Both the position numbers and the translations under genes were made by a program. Of a stretch of DNA of 14,705 nt, positions 1 to 5,545 are shown piece by piece. Under the pieces are notes generated by a model. It searched no databases, was not told the origin of the DNA, and saw nothing but the letters and a program-made list of their open reading frames with translations. Source of the DNA: Streptomyces sp. NRRL WC-3549 (GTDB lineage: Bacteria > Actinomycetota > Actinomycetes > Streptomycetales > Streptomycetaceae); assembly GCF_000721935.1 (NCBI RefSeq), contig NZ_KL585411.1, forward strand, positions 48,001 through 62,705, written 5' to 3'. The first letter of the stretch is position 1. The number at the start of each line of letters is the position of its first letter.

Positions 1-17
1 ATGTGTATAAGAGACAG
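1..17. other. Tn5/Nextera mosaic-end adaptor (non-genomic)
   Basis: The first 17 bases, ATGTGTATAAGAGACAG, are identical to the last 17 bases of the 19-bp hyperactive Tn5 mosaic end used in tagmentation libraries. The adjoining aldehyde dehydrogenase frame is good coding sequence up to base 18 and then becomes adaptor. This is untrimmed library adaptor at a contig end, not a resident transposon. Read in frame, it yields the familiar artefactual N-terminus MYKRQ. True genomic sequence starts at base 18. Confidence 0.95.
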
Positions 18-1006
18 CTCGTGCACCGCTCGACGCGGGCCAGCTGGGGTGCGTTGTTGACCGGGCCCAGCTGGGAGTCCGGTTCGAGTCCGGCCCCGAC
101 GACGACGGTCTTCGCCCGCTCCGCGAGGGCCTCGACCACCTGGGCGTGGATCAGGGCCGGGGCGTACACGCGTTTGACGGCCATGCAGACCTGCCCGCAG
201 TTGCGGAACGCGGCCCAGAACAGCTTCTCCGCGATCGCGTCCACGTCGACGTCGTCCAGCAGGACGGCCGCGTCGTTGCCGCCCAGTTCGAGGGTGACCC
301 GGGCGAGCGAGGCGGCCGCGCCCTGGGCGACGGCCCGTCCGGTGGGGACCGACCCGGTGAAGGTGACGTGGCGGACGCCGGGGTGGGACGCGAGCCGGGC
401 ACCGAGGGGCTCGCGTCCGGTGACGACGGTCAGCACGTCCTCCGGCAGAGCGGTCGCGAGGACGGAGCCCAGCAGCCGGGTGGCGAGGGGCGTGTAGGGG
501 GACGGTTTGAGCACCATGGTGTTTCCCGCGGCCAGCGCCGGCGCGAACTTCGCCGCCGCGAGCTGGAGGGGGAAGTTCCACGGCACGATCGCGGCGACGG
601 GGCCGAGCGACCGCCAGCGGATCTCGCTGTCCACCGGTCGGCCGTCGTCGATCCGCCGGGTGCGCGGAGCCAGCTCGGCGAAGTAGCGCAGGCGGGCCGC
701 CGTGCGGGCGACTTCCGCGTGCGACTCGGCCAGGGGCTTGCCCTGTTCCCGGGTGAGCAGCCGGGCGAGGTCGTCGCCGGCCGCCTCCACGGCGTCGGCC
801 GCCGCACACAGCGCGCCGGTACGGGCGGCCGGGTCGGCGCGCCAGCCGGCCCAGGCCCGGTGGGCCCGGTCCACGAGGGCGTCCAGCTCCTGAGGCCGCT
901 GGTCGGGGGCCTCGTCGAAGACCTCGCCGGTGGCCGGGTCCACGACGGCGAGCCGCGCGCCCGGGGTGCCGGGGGTGGTGGGAGGGCGGGGTGGGGAGAT
1001 CGGCAT
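18..1006 (-). CDS. NAD(P)+-dependent aldehyde dehydrogenase, 3'-truncated
   Basis: This encodes the first 329 or so residues of an ALDH-superfamily enzyme, which oxidises an aldehyde to a carboxylate with NAD(P)+. Full-length members have about 450-500 residues, so the C-terminal third is missing because the contig ends in adaptor. Visible motifs are PWNF (142-145), KPSPYTP (167-173, cofactor-binding lysine), FTGS (216-219), ELGGND (240-245, with Glu240 as general base) and NCGQVC (269-274, with Cys274 as nucleophile). The active site is therefore intact. The ATG lies 8 nt after the stop of the upstream MfnB-like gene, with no clear Shine-Dalgarno, so translational coupling is likely. Family assignment is firm. 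The substrate is unknown; the neighbour suggests a furan aldehyde (inference). Confidence 0.9.
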
Positions 1007-1014
1007 GCCGGCGG

Positions 1015-1770
1015 TCAGTTCGTGGCGGCGACGGCGGCCTCGTGTTCCCGGGCGTGCCGGTCCATCTCCTCCCGGAAGGCGGCCACCAGGTGCGGCTGGA
1101 TCCTGCCGGCGTTGCGGTCGCCGCCCTCGCAGACCGCCCCGCGCACCCCGACGATGTCCGTGCCGATACGCGTCAGCGTGCCGAGGTCCGCCTGCTTGAC
1201 ACTGCCCGCGAGGGCGGCGAGCAGACCGGCGGCGTGGGCGAGCCGGACGAACTCGGCACAGGCGTCCGGCGGGACGTGGTCGAACAGGCGGGTGCCGTCC
1301 TTGATCGCGGTGTCGAGCATGGCCGCGTCCGCGCCGGCGCGTGCGGCGATGTCGGGCAGGGCGAGGGGGTTGACGCAGCCGATCCTGTGGGCGTCGGCAT
1401 AGCCCGAGGCGACGACCAGCGCCGCCGGGTCGTGGTCCTTCACCGCCCGGACGACCCCGCGCATGACCTCGACGCCTTGGTCCGGCGTCGTGCACCCGTA
1501 GAGGCCGACCTTGATGTACGTGGCCCCGGAGACGGCGGCGCCGAGCGCCGCCTGGGCCACCGTGCCGGGCTTGAAGGGCACGTCTCCCACGGTGGCGGAC
1601 ACCGGCTTGTCCGCCGGGACCGCGGCGCGGATCTCTCTGATGACCCAGGGGAAGTTGGCGCCGAGCGAGCCCTCGTCGGGCTTTTTGACGTCGACGATGT
1701 CGAGGTGTTCGGCGGCCTTCGCGCACTCGAAGGCCTCTTCGACACTGTCCGGGGAGATGAGCAGCAACAA
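1015..1770 (-). CDS. mfnB: MfnB-like (5-formylfuran-3-yl)methyl phosphate synthase
   Basis: This 251-residue TIM-barrel protein resembles MfnB (formerly DUF556), which condenses two glyceraldehyde-3-phosphates into 4-(hydroxymethyl)-2-furancarboxaldehyde phosphate in methanofuran synthesis. From memory of the Methanocaldococcus enzyme, its key residues are Asp25, Lys27, Lys85, Asp151 and Lys155. Here DVKKP supplies Asp27 and Lys29, YIKVGLYG supplies Lys87, and LDTAIKDG supplies Asp153 and Lys157. The shift is a constant two residues, so all five are kept. I chose the TTG at 1770 because AGGAG (1777-1781) sits 6 nt upstream and because it aligns the N-terminal LLLISP with the archaeal LLVSP. 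The longer frame from 1896 would add a Pro/Arg-rich extension not expected for the family. A second TTG at 1767 is a less likely start. It probably forms an operon with the following ALDH gene. Confidence 0.85.
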   Translation of the reverse strand: MLLLISPDSVEEAFECAKAAEHLDIVDVKKPDEGSLGANFPWVIREIRAAVPADKPVSATVGDVPFKPGTVAQAALGAAVSGATYIKVGLYGCTTPDQGVEVMRGVVRAVKDHDPAALVVASGYADAHRIGCVNPLALPDIAARAGADAAMLDTAIKDGTRLFDHVPPDACAEFVRLAHAAGLLAALAGSVKQADLGTLTRIGTDIVGVRGAVCEGGDRNAGRIQPHLVAAFREEMDRHAREHEAAVAATN

Positions 1771-1784
1771 CGTGGACTCCTTCC
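1765..1784 (-). promoter_or_regulatory. Ribosome binding site deciding the TTG start of mfnB
   Basis: On the minus strand GGAAGGAG is followed by TCCACG and then two consecutive TTG codons (1770-1768 and 1767-1765). The spacing from AGGAG is 6 nt to the first and 9 nt to the second. No ATG or GTG lies in this frame near the conserved N-terminus, so a rare TTG start is the best reading. Confidence 0.7.
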
Positions 1785-1796
1785 GCCGCGTACCCG

Positions 1797-1813
1797 CCCG
1801 ACCTGGGGTCGGG
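1797..1813 (-). promoter_or_regulatory. Hairpin in the mfnB leader
   Basis: CCCGACC (1797-1803) and GGTCGGG (1807-1813) form a perfect 7-bp stem with a 3-nt loop. On the minus strand it ends 27 nt before the TTG start of mfnB and 16 nt before its AGGAG. It could be a leader structure affecting translation or simply GC-rich background. No function is shown. Confidence 0.3.
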
Positions 1814-1941
1814 GGGCGCGGATCGCCTGGTTCACGTGGGGCGGGCTCATCTTTTCCTCCGCCGGTGGGCACCGGTAGAGCGTGCGGAGTCCTCACGCGG
1901 TGCTCGGGCCATGGCGCAGTGCGCCGTACGCACCGGCGCGG

Positions 1942-1981
1942 ACCGGCTCACGGCGGCGCGAACCGGCTCACGGCGGCGCGG
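1942..1981. repeat. Two-copy 20-bp tandem repeat
   Basis: The 20-base unit beginning ACCGGCTCACGG occurs at 1942-1961 and again directly at 1962-1981, differing only in the last base (A versus G). It lies in the non-coding gap between the marR terminator and mfnB. It may be a slippage product. A role as paired regulator sites is possible but unsupported. Confidence 0.8.
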
Positions 1982-2028
1982 AACCGGGCGCGGGGAGCGC
2001 GGGCCGGTGCGGTGCGGGCGGCCACCGG

Positions 2029-2072
2029 GCCCTCCTGGCCGGACATGGCGGTCCGGATCCGGCCAGGAGGGC
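2029..2072 (-). terminator. Rho-independent-like terminator of marR (minus strand)
   Basis: GCCCTCCTGGCCGGA (2029-2043) and its exact complement (2058-2072) form a 15-bp perfect stem around a 14-nt loop. The stem begins directly after the TGA stop of the minus-strand marR gene (2073-2075). There is no U-tract, which is common for Streptomyces terminators. It should separate marR transcription from mfnB. Confidence 0.75.
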
Positions 2073-2516
2073 TCAGGGGCGCGGCCAGGGGCGGCCGTCG
2101 AGGTTCTCGATGTCGATGTTGAAGCGCTTCAGGTAACCGGCGAAGGCGGCGACCTCCTCGGGGTCCCACCCGGCCATGACCCGCTCCAGGCCCTGGATGT
2201 TCCCGGTCCGCTCGGCGTCGAGGCTGTGCTCGCCCTCCCGGGTGATCCGGAACTTGCGGGCGATGCCTCCGTCGGGGTCGGGGATGCGCTCCACCAGGCC
2301 CGCGCGCAGCATGGCGGCGGTCTGCCGGTTGAGGGTGGAGGCGTCCAGCCCGAAGGCGTCGCTGAGCTGCCCGATGGACATCGGACCTTCCATCCGGATG
2401 CGGCTGAGCAGGGTGTACGCGCTCCGGTCCAGGTGCGAGGCGTTGCGGGCGCTCAGCTGGACATACCGTCCGAGCAGCATGGTCTCGAACTCGATCAGGT
2501 GCGTGGGCTTCTCCAT
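2073..2516 (-). CDS. MarR-family transcriptional regulator (first of a divergent pair)
   Basis: This is a 147-residue winged-helix regulator of normal MarR size. Residues 33-100 carry the core: SAYTLLSRI, then MSIGQLSDAFGLDASTLNRQTAAML as the helix-turn-helix with recognition helix, then a wing around RIPDPDGGIARKFRITREG. MarR proteins bind palindromic operators as dimers and usually release them on binding a small ligand. I chose ATG 2516 because GAGAAGGA lies just upstream. An ATG at 2540 would add eight residues without a better ribosome binding site. The gene is divergent from a second marR gene 125 bp away and ends in a strong hairpin, so it is monocistronic. The ligand is unknown. It may control its own promoter and the divergent gene, and possibly mfnB (inference). 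Confidence 0.88.
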   Translation of the reverse strand: MEKPTHLIEFETMLLGRYVQLSARNASHLDRSAYTLLSRIRMEGPMSIGQLSDAFGLDASTLNRQTAAMLRAGLVERIPDPDGGIARKFRITREGEHSLDAERTGNIQGLERVMAGWDPEEVAAFAGYLKRFNIDIENLDGRPWPRP

Positions 2517-2561
2517 GGTCCTTCTCTCGACCGCCTTCACCGTGCGCCGGGGCTCTCACGT

Positions 2562-2624
2562 GCAGATATACCACCCTCATCGACGTGGCCGGAATTTTAG
2601 GTATGTTTACATAGCTATATCTGC
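2562..2624. promoter_or_regulatory. Wide 9-bp inverted repeat in the marR/marR control region
   Basis: GCAGATATA (2562-2570) is the exact reverse complement of TATATCTGC (2616-2624). The halves face each other across 45 bp, so each lies next to one of the two divergent marR genes. The left half, read on the minus strand, begins TATATC and could be the -10 of the minus-strand marR gene, whose leader would then be about 40 nt. The right half lies in the spacer of the plus-strand promoter. These AT-rich repeats stand out in a GC-rich genome and are good candidates for MarR operator half-sites. Confidence 0.5.
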
Positions 2625-2631
2625 GTACCTA
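2598..2631. promoter_or_regulatory. Candidate MarR operator overlapping the plus-strand promoter
   Basis: TAGGTATG (2598-2605) and CGTACCTA (2624-2631) form an imperfect inverted repeat matching at 7 of 8 positions, separated by 18 bp. Between them lies a perfect 8-bp palindrome, ATAGCTAT (2611-2618). The outer repeat flanks the -35 hexamer and overlaps the -10 of the plus-strand marR gene. A bound dimer would block RNA polymerase, as expected for autorepression. Confidence 0.45.
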
Positions 2632-2635
2632 GACT
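2606..2635 (+). promoter_or_regulatory. Promoter of the plus-strand marR gene, probably leaderless
   Basis: The -35-like TTTACA (2606-2611), an 18-bp spacer and the -10-like TAGACT (2630-2635) fit the Streptomyces housekeeping sigma consensus. The ATG at 2642 follows after 6 nt, where transcription would be expected to start, and no Shine-Dalgarno precedes it. The transcript is therefore probably leaderless. Confidence 0.6.
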
Positions 2636-2641
2636 GACGGC

Positions 2642-3115
2642 ATGCCCGACTCCTCCGCGCCTCCCCAGGACATCGACCACGTGGCCTCCGTGCTCGTGGC
2701 GTGCCTGCCCGCGCTGCACCGGGGTCTGGAGCGGCAGATCGCGAAGGAGTTCCCGCACCCCCGGCTTCCCGAGGGCCAGCTGGCACTGCTGTTCCTCGTC
2801 GAGGAGCGCGAGGGCATCACCGTGCGGGAGACGGCCGAGGCCCTGCTGATGAAGCCGAACAACGTCAGTGCCCTCGTCTCCCAGCTCACCGGGACCGGCC
2901 TGCTCGAACGCCGCCAGGACGCGGCGGACAAGCGCGTCGCCCATCTGCACCCGACCGCAGTCGCGCGGGAGCGGCTCGCCGAGGCGCGGCTGCTCAAGGA
3001 AGCACACATGGTGCGCGCACTGCGCACCCTGACCGACGGCGACCTCGATGCCCTCGGTGCGGCTCTGGGTGCGCTGACCTCACTGCCGAGGCCTCTGCGC
3101 TCCCCCGCCGACTGA
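2642..3115 (+). CDS. MarR-family transcriptional regulator (second of a divergent pair)
   Basis: This is a 157-residue MarR protein. Residues 45-105 form the winged helix: GQLALLFLVEEREGITVRETAEAL, recognition helix MKPNNVSALVSQL, and wing ERRQDAADKRVAHLHPT. The DKR element in the wing is a typical DNA-contacting feature. It is not a recent copy of the divergent marR gene; the two share only the fold. The start ATG has no Shine-Dalgarno but sits at the predicted +1 of a good promoter. The gene faces the MFS gene convergently across 240 bp, so its target is more likely in the divergent gap than downstream. The ligand is unknown. Confidence 0.88.
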   Translation: MPDSSAPPQDIDHVASVLVACLPALHRGLERQIAKEFPHPRLPEGQLALLFLVEEREGITVRETAEALLMKPNNVSALVSQLTGTGLLERRQDAADKRVAHLHPTAVARERLAEARLLKEAHMVRALRTLTDGDLDALGAALGALTSLPRPLRSPAD

Positions 3116-3233
3116 CCTCCTCTGGCATGACGGCGCAGGTGGGGGCGGCCGTCGTCGAGGGCGGTGGCAACGCGGTCATGAACGGTCTCCACGCCGCGTG
3201 CTCGTCACCGCGGTCCTGCGCGTCGCCGGTGCG

Positions 3234-3253
3234 CTGCCGGCGGGGCCCGGCAG
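3234..3253. terminator. Hairpin in the convergent marR/MFS gap
   Basis: CTGCCGG (3234-3240) pairs with CCGGCAG (3247-3253) around a 6-nt loop. It lies about 120 bp after the plus-strand marR stop, between two convergent genes. It may help end marR transcription, though GC-rich background gives such stems easily. Confidence 0.35.
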
Positions 3254-3305
3254 GCGGAGCAAGCCGGAAGGTCACCGCGCAGGGCTGACCGCGCGTGACG
3301 GCGTC

Positions 3306-3340
3306 GGCCGGCAGCGGGGTTCCAGGACCCCGCCCCGGCC
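3306..3340. terminator. Hairpin terminator, probably of the MFS gene
   Basis: GCGGGGT (3314-3320) and ACCCCGC (3327-3333) form a 7-bp stem with a TCCAGG loop. The stem is extended by GGCCGG (3306-3311) with CCGGCC (3335-3340) across a small internal loop. It lies 15 bp past the stop of the minus-strand MFS gene and can fold on either strand, so it may serve both convergent units. The rest of the gap (3116-3355) shows no gene. Confidence 0.55.
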
Positions 3341-3355
3341 GGCGCCGCCGGAGTG

Positions 3356-4558
3356 TCAGACCTGCTGCTGCGCCGGCTCCGGCCCGGCACCGCTCACGGG
3401 GGCCGCGCCGGTCCGCAGGATCGGCGCGGTGAAGCAGGCGACCGCGCAGAAGGCCACCGGCAGGAAGAACGCCAGGTTCAGCGGCATCAGATGGGTCATC
3501 GGGCCGATGACCGCCGGACCGGCGAGCATCCCGAGGTAGCCGAGCCCCGCCACCCGGGACACGTTGGCGCCGGCGGCGCCCGGGTCGGCGTGGCCCGCCA
3601 CGCTGAAGAGCTGCGGGACGCAGCCGGAGAGGCCGATCCCGAAGACGGTCCAGCCGGCCAGGGCGAGCGGGACCGCCGGCGCGAGGGTGGCCACGGTCAG
3701 ACCGATCGCGGCCACCGCCGACCCGTACCGCACCACCGCGACGGTGCCGAAGCGCGCGGCCACCCGGTCGGTGAGCAGCCGGCCGACGGTCATGGCCGTG
3801 GCGAAGGCACCGTAGGCGAAGGCCGCGGTGGCCTCGGGGGCGTCCAGGACGTCCTTCAGATGGAGCACGCTCCAGTCGTTGGCGACGCCCTCGCTGAGCA
3901 TGAGCATGAAGGCCAGGGCCGCCAGGATCCAGATCTTGGCCGGGGTACCGCGCTTGGCTCCGCCGGTCTCCGTGGCGGCACTCTCCTCGGCCGGGACGGC
4001 TTCCGGCGCCAGCAGGGCGCGCGACGCCACGGCCGCGGCGACCAGACCGAGCAGGGCCATGCCCCCGAGGGTGCCGGCCGCGCCCCAGCCGAGGCTCAGC
4101 GTCAGGGCGCCCACCAGTGCGGCGATCACGCCGCCGATCGAGAACAGGGCGTGGAAGGCGGACATGATGGGGCGCCCGTAGCCGCGTTCGACCTGGACGG
4201 CGTGGGTGTTCATGCTGACGTCCAGGCAGCCGTTGCCGAAGCCGAAGACCAGCAGGGCCGGACCGAGCGTCCAGGCGCTGCCGGCCAGCCCCGGCAGGAC
4301 CAGGGCCGCACTGCACAGCGCCGCGCTCAGCGGGACGACCTTGCGGGCCCCGAAGCGGTCGGCGAGCGGGCCGACCAGCTGCATGCCCGCGAAGGCACCG
4401 GCGCCCAACAGCAGGAGGAGCCAGCCCAGCACCGCGTGGCTGATGCCCGTGTGCTCCTCCACGGTGGGGATGTGGACGATCCACATCCCCAGCAGAAAGC
4501 CGTTGAGTACGAAGTACGCGAAGGTGGCCGACCGGCCGGCGCGCAGGCTCTTTTCCAT
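3356..4558 (-). CDS. MFS transporter, YbjJ-like
   Basis: This is a 400-residue membrane protein with about 12 hydrophobic segments in two halves, separated by a charged loop near residues 185-205 (PEAVPAEESAATETGG). The motif GPLADRFGARKV (63-74) is the MFS motif A between helices 2 and 3. MNTHAVQVER (116-125) and MSAFHALFSIGG (132-143) match a pattern I associate with the E. coli YbjJ-type branch. It should move a small solute using the proton gradient; direction and substrate cannot be read from sequence. The ATG has no Shine-Dalgarno and lies 6 nt after a -10-like hexamer, so a leaderless start is likely. It is divergent from a DeoR-family regulator, which is probably its controller. Confidence 0.87.
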   Translation of the reverse strand: MEKSLRAGRSATFAYFVLNGFLLGMWIVHIPTVEEHTGISHAVLGWLLLLLGAGAFAGMQLVGPLADRFGARKVVPLSAALCSAALVLPGLAGSAWTLGPALLVFGFGNGCLDVSMNTHAVQVERGYGRPIMSAFHALFSIGGVIAALVGALTLSLGWGAAGTLGGMALLGLVAAAVASRALLAPEAVPAEESAATETGGAKRGTPAKIWILAALAFMLMLSEGVANDWSVLHLKDVLDAPEATAAFAYGAFATAMTVGRLLTDRVAARFGTVAVVRYGSAVAAIGLTVATLAPAVPLALAGWTVFGIGLSGCVPQLFSVAGHADPGAAGANVSRVAGLGYLGMLAGPAVIGPMTHLMPLNLAFFLPVAFCAVACFTAPILRTGAAPVSGAGPEPAQQQV

Positions 4559-4564
4559 GCCGAG

Positions 4565-4594
4565 AACCTATAGAACACCATTCATGTTCGTAAA
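4565..4594 (-). promoter_or_regulatory. Promoter of the MFS gene, probably leaderless
   Basis: On the minus strand, the -35-like TTTACG (4594-4589), an 18-nt spacer and the -10-like TAGGTT (4570-4565) precede the ATG at 4558 by 6 nt. There is no Shine-Dalgarno. Opposite it, a weaker TTGCGT (4596-4601) with TCAATA (4620-4625), also 18 nt apart, may be the deoR promoter, again with the ATG at about +1. Confidence 0.5.
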
Positions 4595-4621
4595 GTTGCG
4601 TTTCGAACAGCGCCTGTGTTC
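4573..4621. promoter_or_regulatory. Four-part dyad, candidate DeoR operator
   Basis: Two nested inverted repeats share the same centre (4597): GAACAC (4573-4578) with GTGTTC (4616-4621), and TGTTCG (4585-4590) with CGAACA (4604-4609). All four arms carry the core GTTC or its complement. DeoR-family proteins often act as tetramers on paired operator sites. The dyad covers both candidate divergent promoters, so one complex could control both the transporter and its regulator. Confidence 0.6.
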
Positions 4622-4631
4622 AATACCGCGC

Positions 4632-5390
4632 ATGGCGAGTGCGGACCGGCTGAAGCAGATCACCGACGCGGTACGGGAGCGCGGCAGCGTCGGCGTGGCG
4701 GAGCTGGCCGGGCTCACCGGCGCCTCGGAGATGACGATCCGGCGCGATCTGGAGACCCTGGCGGGCCAGGGCCTGCTGGAACGGTTCCGCGGCGGCGCCA
4801 GGAGCCTCGTACTCCGCGGCGAGGAGCCGCCGTTCGCCCTCCGCGCCGCGGAGGGCCTGGAGGCCAAGCGGCGCATCGCCGAGGTCGTCGCCTCGCTGCT
4901 GACGGACGGCGAATCGGTCGTCCTGGACAGCGGGACCACGTGTCTGGAGGTGGCGCACGCGCTCGCCGGCCGCCGGCTGACCGTCATGCCGCTCTCGCTG
5001 CACGCCGCCAACGCCCTGACCGGGGCCCCCGGCCCGGCCCTGCTGCTGCCCGGCGGGCGGCCCCGCCCCGGCGAGCTCGCGCTGACCGGCCCCCTGACAC
5101 AGGCGTCCCTGGCCTCCCTGCGCTTCGACACGGCCGTCATCGGCTGCTGCGGCCTGACCGCGGCCGACGGCCTGACCGCGTACGACCTGGAGGACGCCGC
5201 CGTCAAGCGTGCCGCGATCGCGTCCTCCCGCCGTGTGGTCGCCGTGGCCGACGGCACCAAGTTCCCCCGGACCGCGCTGGCTCACGTGGCACCGGTGAGC
5301 GCCCTGCACACGGTCGTGACGGACGCGACGGCACCCGCCGAGGAGACCGAGGCGCTGGCCGCCGCCGGGGTGGACGTGCGCACCGCCTGA
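4632..5390 (+). CDS. DeoR/GlpR-family transcriptional regulator
   Basis: This is a 252-residue regulator of typical family length. Residues 4-57 form the N-terminal winged helix, with SEMTIRRDLETL (32-43) as recognition helix and the conserved RFRGGAR after it. The C-terminal domain resembles the sugar-phosphate-binding fold related to ribose-5-phosphate isomerase: VVLDSGTT (96-103), LPGGRPRPGELALTGP (139-154), DGLTAYDLEDAAVKRA (179-194) and VADGTKF (205-211). The usual signal is a phosphorylated sugar or polyol, which releases repression. I chose the ATG at 4632 because it aligns with the family N-terminus; the open frame extends far upstream through the MFS gene but is only a shadow there. 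It is divergent from the MFS gene, with an operator-like dyad between. Confidence 0.9.
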   Translation: MASADRLKQITDAVRERGSVGVAELAGLTGASEMTIRRDLETLAGQGLLERFRGGARSLVLRGEEPPFALRAAEGLEAKRRIAEVVASLLTDGESVVLDSGTTCLEVAHALAGRRLTVMPLSLHAANALTGAPGPALLLPGGRPRPGELALTGPLTQASLASLRFDTAVIGCCGLTAADGLTAYDLEDAAVKRAAIASSRRVVAVADGTKFPRTALAHVAPVSALHTVVTDATAPAEETEALAAAGVDVRTA

Positions 5391-5425
5391 GGCCCGGCTC
5401 CCCGGACACCGTCCGCTTCCCCGAC

Positions 5426-5448
5426 GGCGCGGGCCAAGACCCCGCGCC
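5426..5448 (+). terminator. Terminator of the deoR gene
   Basis: GGCGCGGG (5426-5433) and CCCGCGCC (5441-5448) form a perfect 8-bp stem with a 7-nt loop, 36 bp after the deoR stop. TTGATA (5449-5454) follows directly and, with TACGGA 16 bp on, could be a weak promoter for the next gene. Confidence 0.6.
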
Positions 5449-5545
5449 TTGATAGCGTCGCCCACGCGACTACGGACCGCTCCCCTCGCGGAGTTGTGAC
5501 CGCGGTGGGCCCGGACGGACGTGGCACGGAAAAGGACCGACACAC

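Larger units (their letters stand above)
1771..2072. other. 302-bp intergenic region upstream of mfnB
   Basis: There is no convincing gene here. It holds, from the marR side, the marR transcription terminator (2029-2072), a 20-bp tandem duplication (1942-1981), a Shine-Dalgarno-like GGAGG followed by an ATG (1850) in the wrong frame for mfnB, and a short hairpin (1797-1813) just before the mfnB ribosome binding site. I see no convincing -35/-10 pair for mfnB. Its promoter should lie between 1800 and 2028, because the hairpin at 2029-2072 probably isolates it from marR. Confidence 0.6.

Noticed and set aside
1..17. Tn5-like transposon end
   Set aside because: It is the modified mosaic end used in sequencing libraries, at the exact edge of the contig, with no transposase or target duplication.
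3..497. Plus-strand frame of 164 codons starting MYKRQ
   Set aside because: It begins in adaptor and is antisense to the aldehyde dehydrogenase; composition is a GC-driven shadow.
2994..4484. Minus-strand frame of 496 codons
   Set aside because: It overlaps the MFS gene in another frame, is extremely Arg/Gly-rich and matches no fold. It has no ribosome binding site.
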